From Mesorhizobium sp. B1-1-8 (GTDB taxonomy: Bacteria; Pseudomonadota; Alphaproteobacteria; Rhizobiales; Rhizobiaceae), in assembly GCF_006442795.2 (NCBI RefSeq), contig NZ_CP083956.1, positions 992,001 through 1,056,000 on the forward strand: 64,000 nucleotides of DNA, written 5' to 3'. The notes beneath the pieces are model-generated. The model did not search any database. It saw only the letters and a list, made by a program, of their open reading frames with translations, and was not told the origin of the DNA. Positions 54,558-64,000 of this stretch are shown piece by piece. Position 1 is the stretch's first letter. Every line of letters starts with the position of its first letter. A program made the position numbers and the translations under genes.

Positions 54558-55117
54558 CAGCCGACCTCTTTCAGTGCAAGCTTGAGCGAATTGAGTTTGG
54601 TTTTGAGCGACGTGTCGATCTGGCGCGAGCCCATCTTGACGATCAGTCCGCCGAGCAGCGTTGGGTCGACGGTGACGGCGATAGCCACGTCCTTGCCGGC
54701 AATGCCCTTCAGCGTCGTCTTGAGCTCGGTTTCCTGGGCAGCCGTCAGTTCATGCGCCGAGGTAACCTCGGCCGAAGTCTCGCCGCGATGATCGGCGGCG
54801 ATGCGACGGAACGCCCTGATCATGCCGGGCACGGCAAACAGCCGGCGGTTCCTGGCGACGACGCGCAGGAAATTGCCGGTGAGACCGGTGATGTTGGCCT
54901 TGTCGGCGATCGCCGCGATGGCCTTGGCCTGATCCTCGCTGGAGAACACCGGGCTGTTGATTAGCCGGGAAAGGTCGGCGCTGTCGTTCAGCATCGCCTC
55001 GAAGGCGTTGAGGTCGGCCTCGACCTTGGCGACCGCATTGTCCTGCAGCGCCAACTCGAACAACGAGCCTGCATAGCGCTCTGCGACAGTTGAGATTGGC
55101 GATGACGATTGGGCCAC
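54557..55117 (-). CDS. atpH: ATP synthase F1 delta subunit
   Basis: A 186-residue peripheral stalk subunit: [42 protein letters not shown] and the C-terminal [30 protein letters not shown]. First gene of the F1 operon; the F0 genes are not here, as usual for alphaproteobacteria. Confidence 0.97.
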
Positions 55118-55351
55118 GGACCGTCTTTTCTCTTGTCTGACAGGCCGCAGATTGTTGGCGCGAGCGAAAACTCTGGCTAAATCTTTGACCTTACTGCAAA
55201 TTTTCCAAGCACGGAGGTCGGCTTCCGCTATCCCCGGCCGAAAGTCGATTGCCGTCTAGCACAGGCCTTTTAAGACCGCAATGCGTCGCCCGGAATGGTT
55301 TTCAGGCACTTTTGTCGCATCCGGCGGCAGAGTCCAGCCCAAGCGCCGGAT

Positions 55352-55455
55352 TAAAGCATGTCTCCCGAAAGTGTGCAGCGGTTTCGGGACAAAGACATGC
55401 TTAAAATCAAAGACCTGAAACATGTCGCGTGAATCCTTTTCACGCGACATGCTTC
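55352..55455. repeat. Family B double-hairpin repeat, copy 3
   Basis: AAAGCATGTCTCCCGAAAGTG...GACAAAGACATGC is the first hairpin; CATGTCGCGTGAA-TCCTT-TTCACGCGACATG (about 55420-55451) is a perfect second hairpin. It lies just past the 3' end of the small membrane gene. The rest of the 55118-55465 gap should carry the atp promoter. Confidence 0.88.
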
Positions 55456-55465
55456 AGCCGCTTAA

Positions 55466-55861
55466 TCAGGGCAAAAAGCCGAAAGCGAAGGCCAGCGGCA
55501 AGGCTGCCAGCACCAACTCGACCGCGATCGAAACCCAGTTGAAAGGGGTGTTGGCGCCGTCCGACATCATCGACAGCAGCCGCCCGAAGGCGGTGAACAG
55601 CCAGGAGAAGCCGAGCGCCATGTAGAGCAGCGGCTGCGCCAAAAGGATGCAGCACAGGCTGACGCCGAGATAAAAGCCCGACATGCGGCCGCGCCCCTCG
55701 GCGATCGCCGCCGCCTTTTCCGGCTTGACCTGCAGGCGCAGGATGCGGAAGGCCAGCCCCGGTGCCAGGAACAGCAGCAGGCCAAGAGCCAAGGTGACCA
55801 CGGCGCTCGACCATGCCAGCCATTCGCCCTGGCTCGCCGGCCACGGAAATGCAAACTCCAT
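55466..55861 (-). CDS. Small membrane protein (DUF4345-like)
   Basis: A 131-residue protein with four likely helices: WLAWSSAVVTLALGLLLFLAPGLAF, GFYLGVSLCCILLAQPLLYMALGF, a short SWLFTAFGRLLSMM, and VSIAVELVLAALPLAFAFGF. The pattern AEGRGRMSGFYLG...GRLLSMMSDGAN resembles DUF4345 proteins; this was not checked. ATG 55861 has AGGGG upstream. Function unknown. Confidence 0.78.
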   Translation of the reverse strand: MEFAFPWPASQGEWLAWSSAVVTLALGLLLFLAPGLAFRILRLQVKPEKAAAIAEGRGRMSGFYLGVSLCCILLAQPLLYMALGFSWLFTAFGRLLSMMSDGANTPFNWVSIAVELVLAALPLAFAFGFLP

Positions 55862-55957
55862 CTCGTCCCCTCGTAAAATGCTTGTTGGAAATTTCCGCAT
55901 TCTAGCGAAGGAAAAGCACCGCGCCAGATAGCTGCCGGAAGATTAGGAAATTCACGG

Positions 55958-56653
55958 TCAAGAGAGCGCGAAGTCGATCGCCGCCTCGGCATGAATGCGC
56001 GTGGTGTCGAACACCGGAACGTCGAAATCCTGCTGGCCGATCAGCATGGTTATCTCGGTGCAGCCCATGATGACGCTATCGATCTTTTCATCGCGCCGCA
56101 TACGGCCGATCTCCGCGACATAGGCCGTTTTCGATGGTTCGCTGATGACGCCCTGGCAAAGTTCGTCATAGATCACCCGGTGCACCATGTCGCGGCCGGC
56201 CTGGTCGGGTACCACTGGCTCAAGGCCGTATTTGTCGGCAAGCCGGCCCTTGTAGAAATCCTGCTCCATGGTGAAGCGCGTTGCCAGCAGCGCCGGTCGC
56301 CTCACGCCGGCATCGACGACAGCCCGCGCCGTTGCATCGGCGATGTGGATCAGCGGGATCGACACCGCTGCCTGCATCTGATCGGCGAGCTTGTGCATGG
56401 TGTTGGTGCAGATCACAAGGCCTTGCGCACCGCCTGTCTCCAGCTTGCGTGCCGCCGCCACCAGAAGCACGCCGGCGCCTTCCCAGTCACCCGCATGCTG
56501 CCGCTCGGCGATCTCGGCGAAATCGAACGACCACAACAAGAGCTTCGCCGAATGCAGCCCGCCCAGCCGTTCGCGCACGACTTCGTTGAGCAGGCGATAA
56601 TAGATGGCGCTCGATTCCCAACTCATGCCGCCGAGCAAGCCAAGGGTTTTCAA
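55958..56653 (-). CDS. Aspartate/glutamate racemase family protein
   Basis: A 231-residue cofactor-independent racemase-fold protein. Both cysteine loops are present: VICTNTMHKLADQM and SVIMGCTEITMLI. LLGGMSWESSAIYYRLLNE at the N-terminus is typical of the aspartate racemase subgroup. A TTG start at 56653 gives that N-terminus; an ATG at 56689 would add twelve residues unlike the family. The substrate could be aspartate or another amino acid. Confidence 0.85.
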   Translation of the reverse strand: MKTLGLLGGMSWESSAIYYRLLNEVVRERLGGLHSAKLLLWSFDFAEIAERQHAGDWEGAGVLLVAAARKLETGGAQGLVICTNTMHKLADQMQAAVSIPLIHIADATARAVVDAGVRRPALLATRFTMEQDFYKGRLADKYGLEPVVPDQAGRDMVHRVIYDELCQGVISEPSKTAYVAEIGRMRRDEKIDSVIMGCTEITMLIGQQDFDVPVFDTTRIHAEAAIDFALS

Positions 56654-56715
56654 AATCGTATCTCTTCTTCGGGAGGTTTCATGATACATTGGAGAACGAG
56701 GGTGAGGAGTGCCAA

Positions 56716-56904
56716 ATGAAGACCATGGCAAGCAGCAAAGCGCGAGACCAGCTGTGCGCCTTGATCCGTAACGCCGGAAAGGGCAGCCCGACAACGATAA
56801 CCAAGCGCGGACGGCCAGTAGCTATGGTCGTGTCGATCGAGGACGCACTTCGTTTATATCCGGATGAATTTCCGCAGCACCTCAAACTGAATATTCCCAA
56901 GTAG
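56716..56904 (+). CDS. Phd/YefM-type antitoxin without a partner
   Basis: A 62-residue protein: MKTMASSKARDQLCALIRNA, then TTITKRGRPVAMVVSIEDALRL, the Phd/YefM fold signature. ATG 56716 has GAGGAG six bases upstream. Type II antitoxins normally sit directly before a toxin, but the next gene is priA on the other strand, so no partner is present. It may be a relic or act on an unlinked toxin. Confidence 0.78.
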   Translation: MKTMASSKARDQLCALIRNAGKGSPTTITKRGRPVAMVVSIEDALRLYPDEFPQHLKLNIPK

Positions 56905-56914
56905 ACAGCTGACC

Positions 56915-59098
56915 TCACAAAAAGCTCTGCGGGTCGATGTCGACCTGCACGCGCACCGAACCGCGCAGCTTCGGTCCTTCGGCCAGCATGGCGCGGATGA
57001 AGCCTTGCATGTCGGCGCGCCGCTCGCCCTGGATCAGCAGACGGAAGCGATGGCGGCCGCCGAGCAGCGACAGCGGCGCCTCGGCGGGGCCGAGCACGAA
57101 GATATCCAAGGCCGTGGGCGCCGCGCGCCGCAGGCCGCGCGCGTGGCCTTCCGCCTCGCCCCGCGATGCGGCGCTGACGATGACGCCGGCGAGCCGGCCG
57201 AAGGGCGGCAGCGCTGCCCGCTCGCGCTCGGCGATCTCGCGCTCGTAGAAGGCGTCGGCATCGCCGGAAACGATCGCCCGCATCACCGGATGATCCGGTT
57301 GGTAGGTCTGCAGCAGGCCGAGGCTTTTCTTGCCGGTGCGGCCGGCGCGTCCGGTCACTTGGCTGAGCAGCTGGAATGTGCGCTCGGCGGCGCGCGGATC
57401 GCCGTTGGCGAGCCCGAGGTCGGCATCGACCACCCCGACCAGTGTCATGCCTGGAAAATTGTGCCCCTTGGCGACGAGCTGCGTACCGATGACGATATCG
57501 GCCTCGCCCTTGGCAACCGCCTCCAATTCGAGCCGCAGCCGGCGCACGCCGCCCAGAAGGTCCGACGAAAGCACGATGGTGCGCGCATCGGGGAAATGCG
57601 CCACCACCTCCTCGGCAATGCGCTCGACGCCCGGCCCGCATGCCACCAGATGATCGAACGTGCCGCATTCCGGGCAGGCCTCCGGCCGCCGCTCATTGTG
57701 TCCGCAATGGTGGCAGACGAGCTGGCCGCGAAAGCGGTGTTCGACCAGCCAGGCCGAGCACACCGGGCAGCCGAAGCGGTGGCCGCAGACCCGGCAAAGC
57801 GTCAGCGGCGCGTAGCCGCGGCGGTTGAGGAAGAGCAGCGACTGTTCCTGCCTTTCCAGTGTCCGTCGCATATGGTCGGTCAGGACCGGGGAGAGAAAAC
57901 CGCCGCGGGCCGGCGGCGCACGGCGCATATCGATCGACTTCAGGTCGGGCAGCGCCGCCTCGGCGAAGCGCGACGACAGCACCGCCCTGCCATAGCGGCC
58001 CTGGCTGGCGTTGACCCGGCTTTCGACCGACGGCGTCGCTGAGGCCAGCACCACCGGGAAGCCGCCGATATGCCCGCGCACCACAGCCATGTCGCGCGCA
58101 TTGTAGAAGACGCGGTCCTCCTGCTTGTAGGCGGGGTCATGCTCTTCGTCGACGACGATCAGGCCGAGCTCGCGGAACGGCAGGAACAGCGCCGAGCGCG
58201 CGCCGGCGACGACGCGCACGCCGCCTTCCGCCACCTGCCGCCAGACTTTTTCGCGCATTCTTGGCGGCAAATCCGAATGCCATTCCGCCGGCTTGGCGCC
58301 AAAGCGGCCCTGGAAGCGCTCGAGGAAGGCATGCGTAAGCGCGATTTCCGGCAACAGGATCAGCACCTGCCTGCCCCGCTGAAGCGCTGTCGCGACCGCC
58401 TCGAAATAGACTTCGGTCTTGCCCGAACCGGTAACGCCGTCGAGCAAGGTGACGCCGAAGGCATCGGCCGCGACCGCCGCGCGCAGCTTTTCGGCGGCGG
58501 CTTCCTGGTCGGGCATCAATTCCGGCACGGCATGGTCGGGATCGGGCGCCGCCACCACCGGCCGCGGCGGGATCATCACGGCCTCGAACACGCCTTGCGC
58601 CCTGAGCCCGTCGATGACAGTCGAGGAGACACCGGCCGCATGCGCCAGCCCCGAGCGCGTCCAGGCAAGCCCGCTTTCGGTCGTTTCCAGCACGCGCCGC
58701 CGCGCTTCCGTCAGCCGGTCTGGCTGCGCAAGCGTGCGCTGCAAGCCTTCTATCCATGGCTCCGGATCGAAGGCTTCGGGTGCCCTGAGCAACATGCGGG
58801 CCACCATGCCGGGGGCCGACAGCGTGTACTGCGCGATCCAGTCGACGAAGCGGCGCATCGCCCGGTCGATCGGCGGGCAGTCGAACACCTCCTCGATCGC
58901 GCGCAGCTTCCTGGCGTCGACCGTCTCGACGGCGCCGTCCCAAACGATGGCCGCAACCTGCCGGGGCCCGAGCGGCACGCGCACGATCGAGCCCGGCACG
59001 ACGCGCATGCCGGGCGGCACCGCATAGGTGTAGGGTCGCTCTGCCGGCATCGGCACCAGCACCGGTGCGGCCGCGACAAAGGGCGAATCTTCCATCAT
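56915..59098 (-). CDS. priA: Primosomal replication protein N' (helicase PriA)
   Basis: A 727-residue restart helicase. N-terminal 3'-DNA-binding domain (YTYAVPPGMRVVPGSIVRVPLG), Walker A LLDGVTGSGKTEVYF, motif II LIVVDEEHDPAYKQED, zinc-binding cysteines (CRVCGHRFGCPVCSAWL, CHHCGHNERRPEACPECG), motif VI VTGRAGRTGKKSLG. It loads the replisome at stalled forks. Complete and of normal length. Confidence 0.96.
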   Translation of the reverse strand: MMEDSPFVAAAPVLVPMPAERPYTYAVPPGMRVVPGSIVRVPLGPRQVAAIVWDGAVETVDARKLRAIEEVFDCPPIDRAMRRFVDWIAQYTLSAPGMVARMLLRAPEAFDPEPWIEGLQRTLAQPDRLTEARRRVLETTESGLAWTRSGLAHAAGVSSTVIDGLRAQGVFEAVMIPPRPVVAAPDPDHAVPELMPDQEAAAEKLRAAVAADAFGVTLLDGVTGSGKTEVYFEAVATALQRGRQVLILLPEIALTHAFLERFQGRFGAKPAEWHSDLPPRMREKVWRQVAEGGVRVVAGARSALFLPFRELGLIVVDEEHDPAYKQEDRVFYNARDMAVVRGHIGGFPVVLASATPSVESRVNASQGRYGRAVLSSRFAEAALPDLKSIDMRRAPPARGGFLSPVLTDHMRRTLERQEQSLLFLNRRGYAPLTLCRVCGHRFGCPVCSAWLVEHRFRGQLVCHHCGHNERRPEACPECGTFDHLVACGPGVERIAEEVVAHFPDARTIVLSSDLLGGVRRLRLELEAVAKGEADIVIGTQLVAKGHNFPGMTLVGVVDADLGLANGDPRAAERTFQLLSQVTGRAGRTGKKSLGLLQTYQPDHPVMRAIVSGDADAFYEREIAERERAALPPFGRLAGVIVSAASRGEAEGHARGLRRAAPTALDIFVLGPAEAPLSLLGGRHRFRLLIQGERRADMQGFIRAMLAEGPKLRGSVRVQVDIDPQSFL

Positions 59099-59188
59099 GA
59101 GGCGTGACCTTGCCCCGACTTTGCTCTAGATCAAAGGGCGACGCTGAACGTGCCGAGCACGCACGAGCAAATCTTCAGGAGACCCGCC

Positions 59189-59845
59189 ATGAAATTTTTT
59201 GTCGACACCGCCGATATCAAAGAGATCAAGGAACTGAACGACCTCGGACTGCTCGACGGCGTTACCACCAACCCGTCGTTGATCCTGAAATCGGGCGGCA
59301 AGATCGTGGAAGTCACCAAGCAGATCTGCGACATCGTCGAAGGCCCGGTCTCGTCCGAGGTCGTGGCGACCGAGTTCAAGGACATGATGGCCGAGGCCGA
59401 AGTGCTGGCCAAGATCGCACCCAACATCGCCATCAAGGTGCCGCTGACGCTTGACGGGCTGAAGGCCTGCAAGACCATCCGCACCGAGATGAACCGCATG
59501 GTCAACGTCACGCTTTGCTTCTCGGCCAACCAGGCGCTGCTCGCCGCCAAGGCCGGCGCCTCCTTCATCTCGCCCTTCGTCGGCCGCATCGACGACACCG
59601 GCTCCGACGGCATGGAGCTGATCCAGGAAATCCGCCAGATCTACGACAATTACGATTACCAGACCGAGATCCTGACGGCATCGGTGCGCACCGTGAACCA
59701 CGTCAAGCAAGCCGCCTTGATCGGCGCCGATGTCATCACCGCTCCGCCGGCGACGCTGAGGGCGCTGGTCAACCATCCGCTGACCGACAAAGGCCTCGCC
59801 GCCTTCCTCGCCGACTGGGCCAAGACCGGCCAGAAGATCGGCTGA
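59189..59845 (+). CDS. Transaldolase / fructose-6-phosphate aldolase family protein
   Basis: A 218-residue small transaldolase. [36 protein letters not shown], catalytic Lys in [15 protein letters not shown], then [19 protein letters not shown] and [11 protein letters not shown]. Short members are either transaldolase or fructose-6-phosphate aldolase; rhizobial ones are usually annotated as transaldolase (tal/fsa). ATG 59189 has AGGAGA upstream. It diverges from priA and ends at a strong terminator. Confidence 0.92.
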   Translation: MKFFVDTADIKEIKELNDLGLLDGVTTNPSLILKSGGKIVEVTKQICDIVEGPVSSEVVATEFKDMMAEAEVLAKIAPNIAIKVPLTLDGLKACKTIRTEMNRMVNVTLCFSANQALLAAKAGASFISPFVGRIDDTGSDGMELIQEIRQIYDNYDYQTEILTASVRTVNHVKQAALIGADVITAPPATLRALVNHPLTDKGLAAFLADWAKTGQKIG

Positions 59846-59862
59846 GGCTGGATGCGAGCAAT

Positions 59863-59890
59863 AAAAAAGGCCGGGCAACCGGCCTTTTTT
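59863..59890 (+). terminator. Terminator of the transaldolase gene
   Basis: AAAAAAGGCCGG - GCAA - CCGGCCTTTTTT, a perfect 12-base stem ending in a T6 tract, 18 bases past the stop. Symmetric, so it could work in both directions. Confidence 0.93.
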
Positions 59891-59949
59891 CGTGGCAAAG
59901 TGCCTATGCCTTGGCAGGTCGCATGCCTCGGCGATTGGCCGGAATGCCC

Positions 59950-60140
59950 ATCGCGATCGTCATCCTCGGGCGAAGCAAGGAGCGAAGCGACGCGGCGCAG
60001 ACCCGAGGATCCATTCCGTGGAATACGAGCGTTGTGGCGATGCAGAATTTTGCTCCGCTGCACCCTTCGATCAAGGTAACGGCATGGATCCCAGGGTCTC
60101 CGCGACGGAGCTTACGCTCCTGCTTCGCCCTGGGATGACG
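59950..60140. repeat. Family E intergenic repeat
   Basis: GTCATCCTCGGGCGAAGC...GACCCGAGGATCCATTCC and GCATGGATCCCAGGGTCTCC...GCCCTGGGATGAC form nested inverted arms. This unit is of the kind scattered through rhizobial genomes. The gap 59891-60253 contains nothing else that I can support. Confidence 0.7.
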
Positions 60141-60253
60141 AGGTTGTGGCGGCTTCAGCTAATCCCCAGCGCTTGCGCTGATTCCACCGAGACCAACGGT
60201 GAAAGCCCGCCGACAAGCCTGCAACCTTTCAAAATCCCTGTGTCCTTGAGGAA

Positions 60254-60835
60254 CTAGGCTTTCTTGCCGTGCTTGACCAGATCCTGGGCGATCGCCAGGC
60301 GCAGCAGGTCGGCGAGTTCGCGGGCGGCGCGGTTCTCGGCGTCGATCTGCGCCCGATAGGCCGCATATTCCTGACGCGGTTTGTCATAGGACGACGGGAT
60401 CGACCGCTTGCCGAGCGCGATCACCGTGCCGGTCGCGGTGTCCCGCAGCACGTAGTTGGCGGTCAGTGTCACGGTGCCTGCCGTCGGCTCGTCCTCGTCG
60501 GTCTGCACCTGCACCAGCGCCGCCGATTCGACCAGCTCGCTGACGCCGAGATCGAGCGTATAGACGGACGAGGCCGGTTCGCCCGAACCCTGGCCGAAGG
60601 CGAAGATCAGATTGTTGCGCACCTGCTGGGCATAGCGGGTGGCGACCGGCTTGATCGCGATCGACGCCAGCTCCGCCGCCGCGCCGACCTGCGAGCCGGC
60701 GGTCAGCGGCGCGCTCGAATAGAGCGGCCGCACCGTGCAGGCCGAGACCAGCGTCAGCGAGGCGACAAAGCCGTAGACCGCGATGCGGCGCAGCAGACGC
60801 GCCGCTTCTGGCTTTTCCGGATCAGGCAACGACAT
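60254..60835 (-). CDS. lptE: LPS-assembly lipoprotein LptE
   Basis: A 193-residue outer-membrane lipoprotein. After a short cytoplasmic lead, [20 protein letters not shown] carries a lipobox with lipidated Cys in [25 protein letters not shown] and [21 protein letters not shown] match the alphaproteobacterial LptE family, which plugs LptD during lipopolysaccharide export. It starts inside the last codons of leuS (14-base overlap), as usual in this class. Confidence 0.88.
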   Translation of the reverse strand: MSLPDPEKPEAARLLRRIAVYGFVASLTLVSACTVRPLYSSAPLTAGSQVGAAAELASIAIKPVATRYAQQVRNNLIFAFGQGSGEPASSVYTLDLGVSELVESAALVQVQTDEDEPTAGTVTLTANYVLRDTATGTVIALGKRSIPSSYDKPRQEYAAYRAQIDAENRAARELADLLRLAIAQDLVKHGKKA

Positions 60836-63449
60836 TGACGATCCTCTGCGGCACGATGATCACCTTGCGCGGAGCCTTACCTTCAAGTGCTTTCTGCACG
60901 AAGTCGAGGGCCAGCACCGCTTTTTCGACGGCACCTTGATCCGCGTCGCGGGCAATTGTCAAATCGCCGCGCTTCTTGCCGTTGACCTGCACCGGCAGCA
61001 CGATCTCGTTGTCGACGACAAGCGCCGGATCGTAGGCCGGCCACGGCCGTTCGGCGACCAGTTCGGTGCCGCCCAGCGTCTCCCAGCACTCCTCGGCCAG
61101 GTGCGGCATGACCGGCGCGATCACATGCACCAGGATCTCCACCGCCTCGCGGCAGGCGCTATTCAGCGCCGCATCGGCCTTACCTTCGGCGACATCGTTG
61201 AGCGGCGCGGTCAGCGCATTGGCAAGCTCGTAGATGCGGGCGATCGCCCGGTTGAAGCCAAGCCTCTCGATATCCTCGCCGATCGCCTTCAGGATCTTGT
61301 GCGCGGCCCTGGAAACCGAACCGGCCTCGCCGTCATTCGCCGCTGCCGGCTTGACGCCGTCCAGCGATTCGGCCGCGATCGACACCAGGCGCCAGATGCG
61401 CTGCACGAAGCGATGCGCGCCGGCCGCACCCTCGTCCGTCCATTCGACGTCGCGCTCGGGCGGCGAATCCGACAGCATGAACCAGCGCGCCGTGTCGGCG
61501 CCGTAGCCGTCGGTGATCTCTTCCGGGCTCACCGTGTTCTTCTTCGACTTCGACATTTTTTCCAGCGGGCCGATAACCGCCTCCTCGCCGGTGGCGGTGT
61601 CGATGGCGCGGCGCTCGCCGCCGACGTCCTCGATCCTGACCTCGCTCGGCGACAGCCAGCGTCCGTTGGTCGAAGGACCACCGACCCGGTAGGTCTCGTG
61701 CACCACCATGCCCTGCGTGAACAGGCCCTTGAACGGTTCGGCCAGATTGAGATGGCCGGTTTCGCGCATGGCGCGGGTAAAGAAGCGCGAATAGAGCAGA
61801 TGCAGGATCGCGTGCTCGATGCCGCCGATATACTGGTCGACCGCAAGCCATTCATCGGCCGCCTTCGGCTCGGTCGGCTCGTTGGCCCAGGGTGCCGTGA
61901 AGCGCGCGAAATACCAGGACGAATCGACGAAGGTGTCCATGGTGTCGGTTTCGCGTCGCGCGTTGCTGCCGCATTGCGGACATTTGACATGCCGCCAGGT
62001 CGGATGGCGGTCGAGCGGGTTGCCCGGCCTGTCGAACTCGATATCGTCGGGCAGCCTGACCGGCAGGTCGGCCTTCGGCACCGGCACCACGCCGCAGTGC
62101 TCGCAGTGGATCATCGGGATCGGGCAGCCCCAGTAGCGCTGGCGCGAAATACCCCAGTCGCGCAGGCGGAAATTCACCTTGCGCTCCGCCATCGGCCGGT
62201 TGCCGATGGTCTTCTGCTCCAGGAGCTTCGCCACCTCGTCGAACGCCCGCTCCGGCTTCATGCCGTCGAGGAAGCGCGAATTGATCATCACGCCGTCGTC
62301 GACATAGGCCTCCTCGATGATCTGGAAGCTTCCCTGATTTTCGCCTTCCGGCATCACCACCGGAATCACCGGCAGGCCGTATTTGTTGGCGAAGTCGAGG
62401 TCGCGCTGGTCGCCCGACGGGCAGCCGAAGATGGCGCCGGTGCCGTATTCCATCAGCACGAAATTGGCGACATAGACCGGCAGCGTCCAGCTGTCGTCGA
62501 ACGGATGGACAACGCGGATGCCGGTGTCGAAACCCTTCTTCTCGGCCGTCTCCAGCGCCGCCACCGAGGTGCCCATATGGCGCACCTCGTCGATGAACTT
62601 GGCCAGTTCGACATTGCCTTCGGCGGCCTTCCTGGCCAGCGGATGGTCGGCGGCGACCGCCATGAAGGAGGCGCCGAAGATGGTGTCCGGCCGGGTCGTG
62701 TAGACCTCCAGCTCGTGCATGTCGCCGACCGGTTCGGCCAGCGGCCAGCGGATAAGCAGCCCTTCCGAGCGGCCGATCCAGTTGTGCTGCATCAGCTTGA
62801 CCTTTTCCGGCCATTCGTCGAGGCGGTCGAGCGAATCCAGGAGGTCCTGCGCGAAGTCGGTGATCTTGAAGAACCACTGCGTCAGCTCGCGCTGCTCGAC
62901 CAGCGCGCCGGAGCGCCAGCCGCGGCCGTCGATGACCTGCTCGTTGGCGAGCACCGTCATGTCCTCCGGATCCCAATTGACCTTGGAGGATTTGCGCGTC
63001 ACCAACCCCTTCTCGACGAAGTCGAGGAACAGCATCTGCTGGCGGTGGTAATAGTCGACGTCGCAGGTGGCGAATTCGCGCGCCCAGTCCAGCGACAGAC
63101 CCATCATTTTGAGCTGCTCGCGCATGGCCGCGATGTTCTCATAGGTCCATTCCCTGGGATGGACCTTGTTTTGCATCGCTGCGTTCTCGGCCGGCATGCC
63201 GAAGGCGTCCCAGCCCATCGGATGCAGCACGTTGAAACCCTTGGCGCGTTTGTAGCGCGCCACCACGTCGCCCATCGTGTAGTTGCGGGTGTGGCCGATA
63301 TGGATTTTTCCCGACGGATAGGGGAACATCTCGAGCACGTAGTATTTCGGCTTCGGGTCGTCGTTCTGCGCCTCGAACAGCTTCTTTTCGGCCCAGGCCT
63401 TCTGCCATTTGGGCTCTGACGTGCGCGGATTGTATCGTTCGGTTGCCAT
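60822..63449 (-). CDS. leuS: Leucyl-tRNA synthetase
   Basis: An 875-residue class I synthetase. HIGH-type motif [17 protein letters not shown], zinc and editing regions ([21 protein letters not shown]), and KMSKS in [17 protein letters not shown] 63449 begins [19 protein letters not shown], the family start; a longer frame has no homology. Diverges from the YggS-type gene. Normal length. Confidence 0.97.
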   Translation of the reverse strand: MATERYNPRTSEPKWQKAWAEKKLFEAQNDDPKPKYYVLEMFPYPSGKIHIGHTRNYTMGDVVARYKRAKGFNVLHPMGWDAFGMPAENAAMQNKVHPREWTYENIAAMREQLKMMGLSLDWAREFATCDVDYYHRQQMLFLDFVEKGLVTRKSSKVNWDPEDMTVLANEQVIDGRGWRSGALVEQRELTQWFFKITDFAQDLLDSLDRLDEWPEKVKLMQHNWIGRSEGLLIRWPLAEPVGDMHELEVYTTRPDTIFGASFMAVAADHPLARKAAEGNVELAKFIDEVRHMGTSVAALETAEKKGFDTGIRVVHPFDDSWTLPVYVANFVLMEYGTGAIFGCPSGDQRDLDFANKYGLPVIPVVMPEGENQGSFQIIEEAYVDDGVMINSRFLDGMKPERAFDEVAKLLEQKTIGNRPMAERKVNFRLRDWGISRQRYWGCPIPMIHCEHCGVVPVPKADLPVRLPDDIEFDRPGNPLDRHPTWRHVKCPQCGSNARRETDTMDTFVDSSWYFARFTAPWANEPTEPKAADEWLAVDQYIGGIEHAILHLLYSRFFTRAMRETGHLNLAEPFKGLFTQGMVVHETYRVGGPSTNGRWLSPSEVRIEDVGGERRAIDTATGEEAVIGPLEKMSKSKKNTVSPEEITDGYGADTARWFMLSDSPPERDVEWTDEGAAGAHRFVQRIWRLVSIAAESLDGVKPAAANDGEAGSVSRAAHKILKAIGEDIERLGFNRAIARIYELANALTAPLNDVAEGKADAALNSACREAVEILVHVIAPVMPHLAEECWETLGGTELVAERPWPAYDPALVVDNEIVLPVQVNGKKRGDLTIARDADQGAVEKAVLALDFVQKALEGKAPRKVIIVPQRIVNVVA

Positions 63450-63594
63450 CGGGTGTTTTTCACTTAAAAGCAGGCACGAAGCGCCGGACAATGCCAGGCG
63501 CCTGGGAAATGTCGTCGCGGTGTTCACCATGGATTGCCGGACCCGTCAACTGCGGCGAGTCGGCGTCGGCACTAACTACAGGCAGGATATGGGG

Positions 63595-64000
63595 ATGACG
63601 AGTGCCGTCGAACAGCTTCTCGCGGTCAAGGCGAGGATCGCAAATGCAGAGCGCGAGGCCAAGCGCGAGCCTGGCGCCGTCACGCTGGTCGCGGTGTCGA
63701 AGACCTTTTCGGCGGACGATATCCACCCGGTGATCGAAGCCGGCCAGCGCGTCTTCGGCGAGAACCGCGTCCAGGAGGCTCAGGCCAAATGGCCGGCATT
63801 GAAGGAGAGCTTTCCGGATATCGAACTGCATCTGATCGGCCCGCTGCAATCCAACAAGGCCAGGGAAGCGGTCGCCCTTTTCGACGTCATTGAGACGGTC
63901 GACCGCGAGAAGATTGCCGCCGAGCTTGCCAAGGAGACGGCACGGCAAGGCCGCGCGCCAAAACTCTACGTGCAGGTCAACACCGGCTCGGAGCCGCAAA
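63595..64000 (+). CDS. YggS/PROSC-type PLP homeostasis protein, N-terminal part
   Basis: The first 135 residues of a PLP-binding single-domain protein. VTLVAVSKTFSADDIHPVIEAG holds the PLP lysine; FGENRVQEAQAKWPAL and ELHLIGPLQSNKAREAV follow, and the window ends in VQVNTGSEPQ. The family controls free PLP and amino acid balance. ATG 63595 is preferred over an in-frame ATG six bases upstream because AGGA is then seven bases away. It runs past the window end. Confidence 0.95.
   Translation, partial: MTSAVEQLLAVKARIANAEREAKREPGAVTLVAVSKTFSADDIHPVIEAGQRVFGENRVQEAQAKWPALKESFPDIELHLIGPLQSNKAREAVALFDVIETVDREKIAAELAKETARQGRAPKLYVQVNTGSEPQ

Noticed and set aside
60783..63419. An 878-codon open frame on the plus strand opposite leuS
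   Set aside because: It is the mirror of leuS in GC-rich DNA: no conserved motif, Arg/His/Asp-rich composition and no ribosome-binding site.

Overview
The window looks like chromosome of an alphaproteobacterium of the order Rhizobiales, most likely Mesorhizobium or a close relative. The evidence is high GC, a rhizobial-type pyruvate carboxylase, an ATP synthase beta subunit with an Ala/Lys/Pro-rich N-terminal extension, an L21 protein with a C-terminal helix-hairpin-helix extension, the rplU-rpmA-GNAT-obgE-proB-proA-nadD order, and several families of short intergenic palindromic repeats. No phage, CRISPR array or rRNA operon was seen. The species call is inference.

1-8.1 kb (all minus strand): the N-terminal two thirds of pyruvate carboxylase, then a complete branched-chain amino acid type ABC transporter (livH-livM-livG-livF, a small membrane protein, livJ). 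8.4-12.5 kb: a hydroxyproline catabolic operon (epimerase, D-hydroxyproline dehydrogenase, pyrroline-hydroxycarboxylate deaminase) diverging from its GntR regulator across two ATATAT-rich operator-like sites. 12.5-19.5 kb: two tandem secreted-protein paralogues (one frameshifted), mmsA with a divergent LysR gene, dadA with alanine racemase, and rppH.

19.7-35.3 kb: mainly conserved cell-envelope, ribosome and proline-biosynthesis genes. These are a divergent polysaccharide deacetylase, ctpA, an EnvC-like protein, rlmH, rsfS, nadD, proA, proB, obgE, a GNAT gene, rpmA and rplU, interrupted by mscS and an MFS gene. 35.7-39 kb: a tRNA-Ser(CGA) followed at once by an IS481-type remnant, a MazEF-like toxin-antitoxin pair and a divergent pair of uncharacterised genes, one frameshifted. 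This is a small accessory patch at a tRNA.

39-42.7 kb: sulfotransferase, beta-propeller protein and recQ. 43.3-49 kb: a hexuronate module (uxaC-gntR-kduI-kduD diverging from an uxuB-type reductase) with a long inverted repeat in the divergent promoter; its products converge on 2-keto-3-deoxygluconate. 48.9-49.8 kb: an AT-richer, frameshifted membrane-protein gene wedged beside the ATP synthase operon atpHAGDC (49.9-55.1 kb). 55.4-64 kb: small membrane protein, Asp/Glu racemase family enzyme, orphan Phd-type antitoxin, priA, transaldolase-like gene with a clear terminator, lptE, leuS and the start of a YggS-type PLP protein.

I see no single, clearly new system. The best leads are the three frameshifted accessory genes, the tRNA-Ser patch, a possible small RNA with its own terminator at 42.9-43.1 kb, repeat elements that supply stop codons, the large palindrome between atpD and atpC, and the operator-like inverted repeats of the hydroxyproline and uronate modules. 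All calls come from reading the sequence; no database search was run.
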